Source: F23-B02 sp045599385 (lineage in GTDB: Bacteria > Bacillota > Clostridia > Oscillospirales > Oscillospiraceae). Taken from it: a stretch of 54,088 bases of DNA. The notes beneath the pieces are model-generated. The model searched no databases. It was not told the origin of the DNA and saw only the letters and a list, made by a program, of their open reading frames with translations. This document shows, one piece after another, positions 34,381-41,800 of the stretch. The stretch covers positions 1-54,088 of the forward strand of contig JAZRVW010000044.1 of the NCBI GenBank assembly GCA_045599385.1, in the 5' to 3' direction. Numbering within the stretch: position 1 is the stretch's first letter; every line of letters begins with the position of its first letter. The position numbers were made by a program, and so were the translations under genes.

Positions 34381-36205
34381 CACAGCGACCTCCGCTCAGG
34401 CATCTTGCACCGCAGGCCGAGCATTGCTTGCGGCAGTCGGGAGAAAGCTCAGACTTGTAGCACTGCTCCTTTTCATGCCACAGATGTTCTTTACGCACGC
34501 CCACGTCAACGCAGTCCCAGGGCATAACCTCGTCCTTTTCACGCTCTCTGTGGGCGTAAAAGCTCGGGTCAACACCGCATTTTTCAAAGGCCTTCATCCA
34601 GCGGCTGAAGTTAAAGTAATCACTCCACGCCTCAAGTCTTCCGCCGTTGCGCCACACGTCCTCAATTACAGCGCCCATGCGTCTGTCGCCCCTTGACAGA
34701 GTTGCCTCAATGTAGCTTGTCTGGGGGTCATGCCAGTTGTAAACGACATTCTTTGCCGTAATTGCTTCACGCAGGAGATTAACCTTGCGAATATACTCCT
34801 CCATGGTGTTCTGTGTTTCCCACTGGAACGGGCTGTGAGGCTTTGGTACAAAGCAGGAGGTTGAAACGGTAATGCGCACTCCCCTGTTCTTATTCTTTGC
34901 GTAAAGCCTCCATGTATGGAGAACCTGGTTTGCAAGCTCCGCAATACCGCGAATGTCATCGTCGGTTTCCGTGGGAAGTCCGAGCATGAAATAAAGCTTC
35001 ACATTGTTCCAGCCGCCCTCAAAGGCAAGACGGCAGGTGTTCAGCAGGTCTTCCTCCGTGACATTTTTGTTTATTGCGTCACGCAGGCGCTGGCTTCCCG
35101 CTTCGGGAGCAAAGGTCAGACCGCTTTTGCGTGTTTTCTGAATGCGGTGCATAATATCCATGGAGAAGTTGTCCGCACGCAGTGATGGCAGCGAAATTCC
35201 GATGCTTCTCGGTTCGCAGTATTCAAGAAGACCGTCACAGAGCTGTTCAAGTCCGCGGTAATCACTTGTGCTCAGAGACAGAAGCGTTATATCCTGACAG
35301 CCCGTGTTTTTCAGCAGCGCCTTGCCCTGCTCAATAAGAAGCTCGGGGCTTTTTGCGCGGATAGGTCTGTAGGTATGGCCCGCCTGGCAGAAGCGACAGC
35401 CGCGGATACAGCCTCGGAAAAGCTCAAGATTTACTCGGTCATGCACAACCTCAGTTGAGGGCACAATTGGATTAAGCGGAAAATGCACGGAATCCATATC
35501 CTGAATAATGCGCTTTGTAACCTTTTCGGGCATACCTTCGGCAATTTCAAAATGATTTATTGTGCAATCCTCATTAAGCATCGGTGTATAGAATGCGGGA
35601 ACATATACTCCGCCGATTTTTGCCGCTTCCATAAGGAATCTGTCCTTTTCCCAGCATTCATTCTTGGCAATTTGAAGCAGTTCAAGAAGCTCGTTATTCA
35701 TTTCCTCGCCTTCACCAAGCAGGAAAATGTCAATAAAATCAGACATAGGCTCGGGATTAAGCGCCGCAGTGCCGCCTGCAATAACAAGAGGCAGAAGCGC
35801 CTTTCGTTCAGCACGGTGAATGGGCAGGCCCGCCATGTCAATCATGTCAAGCACGGTGGAATACGCCATCTCATAGCCGATGGAAAAAGCAAGCACGTCA
35901 TGCTCGGAAATTGGGTCGCCGCTCTCCAGTGCGTAAAGGGGCACACCCTCCTTTTTCATTTCCTGATACATATCTCCCCAAGGCGCAAAAACTCGCTCAC
36001 ACCACACATAAGGCAGTTCATTCATGGTGGAATAGAGTATGCTCATGCCCAGATTAGACATACCTATTTCATAGGTATCGGGAAAGCAGAAGGCAACCCT
36101 TATATCAACGTCGGATTTATCCTTAATTATCTGATTATACTCACCGCCCGTGTATCTTGCTGGCTTCTGCACACGGGGCAGTATTCTTTCAAGTCTTTTA
36201 TCCAT
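34373..36205 (-). CDS. TIGR03960 family radical SAM protein with B12-binding-like N-terminus
   Basis: A 610-residue protein. Residues 30-180 are a cobalamin-binding-like domain (RVAFCFPDTYEIGMSNLGM). The radical SAM cluster is C266, C270 and C273 in FRGCIRGCRFCQAGHTYRP. The C-terminus ends with a cysteine cluster (CRKQCSACGARC), perhaps a second metal site. Such proteins are common in Clostridia beside DUF2344 and near ribosomal genes; the substrate is unknown. It follows the SpoIVFB-like gene by 31 bases. Confidence 0.93.
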   Translation of the reverse strand: MDKRLERILPRVQKPARYTGGEYNQIIKDKSDVDIRVAFCFPDTYEIGMSNLGMSILYSTMNELPYVWCERVFAPWGDMYQEMKKEGVPLYALESGDPISEHDVLAFSIGYEMAYSTVLDMIDMAGLPIHRAERKALLPLVIAGGTAALNPEPMSDFIDIFLLGEGEEMNNELLELLQIAKNECWEKDRFLMEAAKIGGVYVPAFYTPMLNEDCTINHFEIAEGMPEKVTKRIIQDMDSVHFPLNPIVPSTEVVHDRVNLELFRGCIRGCRFCQAGHTYRPIRAKSPELLIEQGKALLKNTGCQDITLLSLSTSDYRGLEQLCDGLLEYCEPRSIGISLPSLRADNFSMDIMHRIQKTRKSGLTFAPEAGSQRLRDAINKNVTEEDLLNTCRLAFEGGWNNVKLYFMLGLPTETDDDIRGIAELANQVLHTWRLYAKNKNRGVRITVSTSCFVPKPHSPFQWETQNTMEEYIRKVNLLREAITAKNVVYNWHDPQTSYIEATLSRGDRRMGAVIEDVWRNGGRLEAWSDYFNFSRWMKAFEKCGVDPSFYAHREREKDEVMPWDCVDVGVRKEHLWHEKEQCYKSELSPDCRKQCSACGARCLSGGRCDG

Positions 36206-36236
36206 TGCATATCTCCAAAAGTTTTGTCCATATATT

Positions 36237-36818
36237 TTACATCACCCGTCTGTTTTTTACAATACCCGTTTGGCTGATAAGGAGCCATAATCCCGCACCG
36301 AGAAGTATTATATCCGACAATGCCGCGCCTGCCAAAGCAGCTGCAACTCCCGAAATTATTCCCGCAGCATCAAGTATTACCGTTCTTTTTTCCGTATCCA
36401 CACAGCGTGCAAGCAGGCAGTCAAGTATTCTTCCTCCGTCAAGCTGCAAGGCTGGAAGCAGGTTGTAAACCGACAGCGCAAAGCTTATTCTGCTTATTTC
36501 AAAGCAAAGAAAACTATCTTCGCACAACGGCAGCTCTGCGCAAATTGCCGCAAGCGCAAAGCCGCACAATGGACCGAAAATCAGAGAAATTATAACTCCG
36601 ATTTGAGTAAAGACTCCCGTTCCGGTTAAAAAAAAGCCTCCGGTCTTAAGATTTATATCCCCTATTCTTCCGCCGCAGAGCAGAACCCCCGCAACGTGCC
36701 CTAATTCATGAACAAGCACCGAAACGGCAAATGCCGCAAAAATATGCGCGCCGAGGAAATAGTAGACGGAAATTAAAACCGCCACGGAAAAGGCGCTGAT
36801 TTTGATATTTCTTTTCAC
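36237..36818 (-). CDS. SpoIVFB-like site-2 protease (M50)
   Basis: A 193-residue membrane protease. The zinc motif HELGH (37-41, in SVLVHELGHVAGVLLCGG) is in a helix, and the third ligand is the Asp in NLLPALQLDGGRILDCLL. The GRIGDINLKTGGFF segment after the first motif resembles SpoIVFB, which cleaves pro-sigma-K in the mother cell. Pairing with an upstream LytM protein (4-base overlap), like spoIVFA-spoIVFB, supports this. A bofA gene at 52.9 kb encodes the expected inhibitor. It lacks an obvious CBS domain, being short. Confidence 0.82.
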   Translation of the reverse strand: MKRNIKISAFSVAVLISVYYFLGAHIFAAFAVSVLVHELGHVAGVLLCGGRIGDINLKTGGFFLTGTGVFTQIGVIISLIFGPLCGFALAAICAELPLCEDSFLCFEISRISFALSVYNLLPALQLDGGRILDCLLARCVDTEKRTVILDAAGIISGVAAALAGAALSDIILLGAGLWLLISQTGIVKNRRVM

Positions 36819-37600
36819 AGATAGAACTCCGGGTTGAGATAATTTCCGTTATATCGTATTTCAAAATGCAGATGCGGTCCCGTTGCCAGTCCCGTTTCAC
36901 CGACGAGCGCAACAGTATCACCCATTTTCACTTCGCCGCAGGACATACACAGTTCACTGCAATGGGCATACAGAGTTGAATATCCGTATCCGTGGTCAAT
37001 TATCATATACTTTCCGTAGCTTTCGCTAACTCCTGCCGCAACTATTTTGCCGTCGGCAAATGCTTTTATCGGTGTTCCGGTATTTGCCGCAAAGTCTGTG
37101 CCGTAGTGGAATTTCAGTTCATTTGAAATTGGGTGTATTCTGTATCCGAAGCCTGAGGATTTGATTTTCTCGACAGGTGCGGTATATTCGAACCCAAATT
37201 CATTTACCGCAAGCAGTACGTTTTCCGGAATCGGCGCATCTGTAATCTCAGTCTGCGAGTCTGCAAACGCCGCAATTTTATCTGTCTTTTCTTTCTCCGA
37301 AAGTCCTGAAGCTTCATCGTTATCGTAATTTTTTCTGATACTGTCTGCAAAAACGCATGCGTTTCGTCTTTCGGGCGCGAGGCACTTAATCCCGTGCTGT
37401 TTTGACTTTGCTTCATTTCCGATAAGCTTTCTTACCGTCTTCTGACCGAAATCGACTGCAATTTCTGTATGTCTGCTTTCCATTTCAAACACAGTATTAA
37501 TCCCGTACGATAACTCAGAAAAAAATGAAGGAAAAGCAATTTTAATTATTGTAAGAACAAGAAAAAACGCTGCCGATATATAGAATTTTGCAAGCTTCAA
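36815..37600 (-). CDS. M23/LytM metallopeptidase-like protein, SpoIVFA-like
   Basis: A 261-residue protein with one membrane helix near the N-terminus (KFYISAAFFLVLTIIKIAF) and a C-terminal LytM domain. Zinc ligands H165 and D169 (FHYGTDFA), H213 (LYAHCSEL) and H243/H245 (GPHLHFE) are all present, so it could be an active endopeptidase. The start is taken as TTG at 37600, seven bases after AGAGGT; a GTG three codons upstream lies inside that binding site. By position it matches SpoIVFA, the regulator of SpoIVFB. Confidence 0.8.
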   Translation of the reverse strand: MKLAKFYISAAFFLVLTIIKIAFPSFFSELSYGINTVFEMESRHTEIAVDFGQKTVRKLIGNEAKSKQHGIKCLAPERRNACVFADSIRKNYDNDEASGLSEKEKTDKIAAFADSQTEITDAPIPENVLLAVNEFGFEYTAPVEKIKSSGFGYRIHPISNELKFHYGTDFAANTGTPIKAFADGKIVAAGVSESYGKYMIIDHGYGYSTLYAHCSELCMSCGEVKMGDTVALVGETGLATGPHLHFEIRYNGNYLNPEFYL

Positions 37601-37658
37601 CGCAAACACCTCTTAACACGATATTGCCCGTCCGCAAGGTATATGCGTAAGAAACTTC

Positions 37659-37687
37659 TTGACAACAATCTTTAGGCTTATTATAAT
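37659..37687 (+). promoter_or_regulatory. Consensus promoter of tRNA-Pro
   Basis: Perfect TTGACA, a 17-base spacer and perfect TATAAT, 13 bases before the tRNA. It is the only fully consensus promoter I found in the window. Confidence 0.92.
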
Positions 37688-37700
37688 GATGAGGCTGTTC

Positions 37701-37776
37701 CGGGGAGTAGCGCAGTCGGTAGCGCGCTTGGTTCGGGACCAAGAGGCCGGGAGTTCAAGTCTCCTCTCTCCGACCA
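37701..37776 (+). tRNA. tRNA-Pro (anticodon CGG)
   Basis: A complete 76-base cloverleaf. Acceptor CGGGGAG pairs with CTCTCCG (one G-U); the D stem is GCGC/GCGC; the anticodon stem CTTGG/CCAAG encloses TTCGGGA with anticodon CGG (codon CCG); the T stem GGGAG/CTCCT carries loop TTCAAGT. The discriminator A and CCA are encoded. A strong terminator follows at once. Confidence 0.95.
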
Positions 37777-37830
37777 AAAAACAAGACTGCTTTCGGGCAG
37801 TCTTGTTTTTTTGTCGCAGCTTCGCTGCAA
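37746..37830 (+). repeat. 85-bp direct repeat, copy 1 (tRNA-Pro tail plus terminator)
   Basis: This stretch covers the last 31 bases of tRNA-Pro, its terminator and GTCGCAGCTTCGCTGCAA beyond. It is identical, base for base, to 37979-38063, 233 bases downstream. Confidence 0.95.
37771..37816 (+). terminator. Terminator of tRNA-Pro, pairing into the acceptor end
   Basis: A 15-bp perfect stem (AAAAAACAAGACTGC / GCAGTCTTGTTTTTT, 6-base loop) starts at the final A of CCA. After one mismatch the helix continues with CGAC of the tRNA 3' end pairing GTCG after the T-run. Confidence 0.9.
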
Positions 37831-37978
37831 TTTATCCGCTTCGCTCAAATTTGTGTGAGAGGGAATAACCAATCCCCTCTCACACTCTCCCCATGCAGTA
37901 TTATACATATAAGCTCACGGCCGTTGGCGCGAAGCGCCGTTAAATCAGCCGCCTGCGGCAGCAGACTGTAAGTCGGCT
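37831..37978. other. Intergenic segment between the two tRNA-tail copies
   Basis: No gene is seen. It contains a hairpin GTGTGAGAGGG / CCCTCTCACAC (37853-37885), then TAAGCTC, a small GGCGCGAAGCGCC palindrome, GTTAAATCAGCCGCCTGCGGC, and GGCAGC...GCTGCC around GACTGTAAGTC next to copy 2. Several of these words recur beside tRNA-Gly at 46.4 kb. Confidence 0.6.
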
Positions 37979-38063
37979 GCCGGGAGTTCAAGTCTCCTCT
38001 CTCCGACCAAAAAACAAGACTGCTTTCGGGCAGTCTTGTTTTTTTGTCGCAGCTTCGCTGCAA
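37979..38063 (+). repeat. 85-bp direct repeat, copy 2 (partial tRNA-Pro tail, pseudo-tRNA)
   Basis: An exact copy of 37746-37830: T arm, acceptor 3' strand with CCA, and terminator. No matching 5' half (CGGGGAG or similar) lies upstream, so no tRNA can form; it is a fragment, possibly a duplication scar or an attachment site remnant. Confidence 0.93.
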
Positions 38064-38087
38064 ACAAGAGCAAAACGGAAAGTTTAC

Positions 38088-38115
38088 TTGACATTTTCAA
38101 AAAGTATGCTATTCT
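38088..38115 (+). promoter_or_regulatory. Promoter of the XRE regulator operon
   Basis: TTGACA, a 16-base spacer and TATTCT, 42 bases before the regulator start. Confidence 0.75.
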
Positions 38116-38120
38116 GTAAA

Positions 38121-38138
38121 TGGAAAGCAAACTTTCCA
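38121..38138 (+). promoter_or_regulatory. Probable operator of the XRE regulator
   Basis: TGGAAAG CAAA CTTTCCA is a perfect 7-bp palindrome just downstream of the -10 box. A half site GGAAAGTTT lies at 38077-38085, directly upstream of the -35 box. Binding at both would block the promoter, suggesting autorepression by the encoded regulator. Confidence 0.65.
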
Positions 38139-38157
38139 TTCTGTCATGAGGTGTTCC

Positions 38158-38370
38158 ATGAAAAATCGACTTGAGGAATTGCGCAAACAGCGCGGCATAA
38201 CGCAGGAGGAGCTGGCTGATGCCCTGTCAGTTTCACGGCAGACCGTCGGGTCATTGGAAAACGGGCGGTACAATCCGTCCATTATTCTGGCATTTAAGAT
38301 CGCAAACTATTTTAACGTTACTATCGAAGAAGTTTTTATTAATCCGGAGGTATCAGACAATGAAGAATAA
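38158..38370 (+). CDS. XRE-family helix-turn-helix regulator
   Basis: A 70-residue, single-domain HTH protein: MKNRLEELRKQRGITQEELADAL-type opening, recognition helix in VSRQTVGSLENGRYNPS, then FKIANYFNVTIEEVF. The ATG at 38158 follows GAGGTG by 4 bases; an ATG at 38146 lies before that site and is rejected. It overlaps the next gene by 11 bases. Regulators of this small type usually repress their own operon, in keeping with the palindrome at the promoter. Confidence 0.93.
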   Translation: MKNRLEELRKQRGITQEELADALSVSRQTVGSLENGRYNPSIILAFKIANYFNVTIEEVFINPEVSDNEE

Positions 38371-38785
38371 AAAACTGAAAAGCACTCTTTTCACCGTGTT
38401 CGGCATAGTTCTGCTTATTGCAGGTTTGCTTGTTGTAAAATTGTTTGACCTCGGCAATCAGGCCGCCCCCTATGTCTGCATCGGCCTCGGCTGCGGTTTA
38501 TTTGGTCAGGGGCTTGGAGAGCTCATTACCCGTTGGAGTGAAAAAGGGCACCCTGAAATCACACGGCAGCGGGAAATCGAGGAAAATGATGAACGCAATA
38601 TTGCATTGCGCGATAAGGCGCAGGCCAAAGCATACAGAATAATGATACCTGTATTCGGCGCCCTGTTTCTAGCCTTTGGGCTTATGAAGGTTCAGCTCAG
38701 AGTCATTCTTCTCCTTGTTGCAGCATATCTGTATATTTGCGGCTGCAGTATATACTACAACTCAAAATACAGAAAAGAAATGTAG
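38360..38785 (+). CDS. Small multi-spanning membrane protein paired with the XRE regulator
   Basis: A 141-residue protein with four predicted membrane segments: two near the start (LFTVFGIVLLIAGLLVVKLF and APYVCIGLGCGLFGQGLG) and two near the end (IMIPVFGALFLAFGLM and VILLLVAAYLYICGCSIY). Between them is a charged stretch, EIEENDERNIALRDKAQAKA, typical of small membrane proteins encoded with XRE regulators in Firmicutes. ATG 38360 follows GGAGGT. The function is not known. Confidence 0.82.
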   Translation: MKNKKLKSTLFTVFGIVLLIAGLLVVKLFDLGNQAAPYVCIGLGCGLFGQGLGELITRWSEKGHPEITRQREIEENDERNIALRDKAQAKAYRIMIPVFGALFLAFGLMKVQLRVILLLVAAYLYICGCSIYYNSKYRKEM

Positions 38786-38829
38786 CAATCAACATATAGG
38801 CTATGAAGTCGAATTTCAGTATATAACAT

Positions 38830-38863
38830 AAAAACAGCAGACTCAGACGAGTCTGCTGTTTTT
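38830..38863. terminator. Bidirectional terminator (XRE operon / S-layer gene)
   Basis: Perfect 15-bp stem AAAAACAGCAGACTC / GAGTCTGCTGTTTTT with a 4-base loop, between two convergent genes. Confidence 0.93.
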
Positions 38864-38872
38864 ATTAGGTTT

Positions 38873-41800
38873 TCAGTTGTTCTGCAGATTGTAAACTCTG
38901 AGAATTACGGTTGCGGCCATGCCGCGATTTGCGGTGCCGTTGGGGCTGAACATATTGTTGCCCGTTCCGTTCATGATGCCTGCGGAAACGATTGCGTTAA
39001 CAGCATCTTTATATGCACTTGCAATGCTTCCTGCATCAGCAAAGCTTACTGCGCTTACATCGCCGAAGTCATAGTTTGCAACGTTCTTCAGGTAGCGGTA
39101 CATGAAGGTTGCCATCTGAGCGCGGCTGATGTTCTGGTTAGGTCTGAAGGTGTTGTCGCCGTAACCAGCGATTATACCGTTCTGAACGCCCCAGATAACA
39201 GCATCTTTGTATGCACCTGCAATGCTTCCTGCATCAGCAAAGCTGAGAGTTCCGCTGACTGCGGGAGAACCTACTGCGCGGTACAGCATGGTGATGAACT
39301 GCGCGCGTGTTACGTCAGCCTTGGGTCTGAAGGTGTTATCGGGATAGCCGTTGATGATACCTGCATTTGCCGCTTCGACAATATAGTCATGGTAGCCGCT
39401 GCCTGCAATGTCCGTGAAGGGATCTGCGACTACAGCGCCGCAAACGATATTTGCACGGTCATTAATACGGATTCTCGGGAAGGGACCTTCGGGAGCATTA
39501 AAGGTGTCGTCGTAGGAGGAAACGCCGCTGACGGTAATCTCACAGCCTACCTTGAGGTTTTCGATGTCCATTGCGGAGCAGATGTAGCCGTCAATGAAAA
39601 CTCTTGCAACATCGCCCTTTGCGTCCTTGACCATAATTGTCTGAACAAGGCCATTTTCGGAAGCAAAACTCTGGACGGTACCCTTAATGGTAATGAACTG
39701 TCCGAGGACGGAGAGGTCATTAACCTGGGCAGCTGTTACTTCAACGGGAGTTACGGTTTCGCCCTCGCCTATCTTCTGAATGGAGGTTACCTGAAGCTCC
39801 ATTTCACCCTGATAGAAGTCGGTGGTGCCGGTAATACGAACTTTATCGCCTATCTTGTAGTCTCCTGCTACGGGGAAGCAGCAGACACCGCCGGTTGCGT
39901 CCTGAACATAGATGCAGTCGAAGAATGCTGTATCCTTGTCATAACCGGAGGCATTGGTGGTTACAACGCCTTCAATGGTGTACTTATAACCTATTTCGGT
40001 CTGCTTCTGTACGTCAGCAATGGGAGTTACGGATACAGGATTGATTAACTGAACAAGGTTTTCGCAAATCTTGTAGTTGGAATAATTCTTTTCTGCACCG
40101 CTGTCTTCAACTGTTGCCTGAACCTCGAAGTTGGACATAAATGCTGCACCGGATACAACGATGAGGCCCTTGCCTTCCAGTTGCTCTGTTGCCATTATCA
40201 TGAGGCGGTTATCGCCTTCTGCGCAAGCATAAAGGGGAACTTCAGTGCCAACACCGTCGGAGTCTTTGGAGTAAGTGCTTACATGTCCGTAAACAACGGG
40301 AGAAACAGTAGAAGGAATAACAGTTGTGGGATTGCCGCCTGCATCAACAACGTAGATAGATGCACCGCCGTAATGGCTGAACACTTCAGTGTACAGGCGG
40401 TTATTGGGATTCGTAGGATCGACTTCAACGCCGTTTACAAGCACGTTATCCATGTTATATGTGTTGAAGTAGAGTCGCTGAGTCTGTCCGCCGTTAAGGG
40501 AATCATCGTTCGTACCGTCATCGGCTATTCGCAGACTTGAACCAAGTGCCGCAAGCAGTTTGTTCTGCTGTGCTGCCATGTGGTCGGTTTCCGGGAATGC
40601 AGAGTAGCTTTCATAATAGTCGGACCAGCCTGCAAGAATTACCGTACCGCCGGCGGCATTGAATGCAGCAATTGCGGATATCTCAGCATCTGTATAGCAG
40701 TCATACGGATTTCTCAGGACAGTACCGTCACGGCGGGAAGGTACTGTGAGTATAATTGCCTTATACTTGCTGTTTTCACATGCTGCAATAAGGTCTTCAG
40801 AGGTCTTCAGTTCAACGGTACGCACGGAGTAGCCCGCGGCCAGCTCGCCGAAGTTGCCCATAGAGTCGTTGTAGTTACCAGCTACATATTCATTGTGATG
40901 AGTTGCGTCAATGCCGATATATACAAGGTCACTTTCATTGAGAACATCAAGAGTGATGTCCTTGGTGAAGGTGAATTCCTTGCCGTCCTGCTCAACAGTA
41001 ACAGTTGCGGTTATGGTCATTACCTTCGCAATTTCGGGAGTGTACTTGAATTCAACAACATAGTTGCCGCTTGCAGGAATGGTATAGCCCTTGGTGTCTG
41101 TACCGATAACCTTGCTGCCTTCAGTGGTGTAAACCACGGACTTAATTGTTGCGTCGCTTGCTTCGCTGTTGAAAACTGTGGTGCTGAGAGTCAGCTCCTC
41201 ATTTGTGACGGGAGTGGAGGTTCCGCATTCAAAGGAGGAAATACCGAGCTTGAGGCTCTCACCTACCCAGATAGGTGCGGTTACTGCGATATCGCCGTCG
41301 CCCTCAGTTACACGGATAAAGTAGTAGCTGAAATCGGGAGATACGCTGACGGACAGTTCGCCTGTTGCAAGATCAGCCTGGCTGTCCCAGGTATGAATCA
41401 CCTTGCCGCTGTTTACAACAACTTCAACCTTGGAGATAGAGTCGCTTGCATCGGGGTCATGAACGCTGACGCTGATGTTCAGCATTTCGGGAACCTCAGT
41501 GATGCTGCTGCCGAGCTCGAAGTCATTGATGTTGTAGTAAATCTCAAGGTTCTTATCTTCGGTAGCATAAACACGCATTGCGCGGATTGCGTTGTAAATG
41601 CCTTCCTCGGAGAAATCGTCGGTGAGGATAACGTCGCGGGCATCGTTGGCATTGCCCCCCTTGCCCTTGTGGTTATCCTGGTTGTTGGTAGGAGCAACGT
41701 GCCAGCCCTTATCCAGAGCCATGATATACTGCTCATAGCTGGGATAGTAGCCACCTGCGCCTATGGGTCCTTCACCGTTGCCGACTTCAACGAGGAATAC

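Noticed and set aside
37853..37885. CRISPR repeat
   Set aside because: Although palindromic, it occurs once with no regularly spaced copies; no cas genes are in the window.
37979..38063. A second tRNA-Pro gene
   Set aside because: Only the 3' half is present; no 5' acceptor strand or D arm can be matched upstream.
37681..38139. Several 60-75 codon minus-strand frames across the tRNA-Pro region
   Set aside because: They are translations of the tRNA, its terminator and the repeat copy, not genes.
38158..38785. Toxin-antitoxin system
   Set aside because: The partner is a four-helix membrane protein without a known toxin motif, and the regulator comes first; this looks like a simple autoregulated pair.
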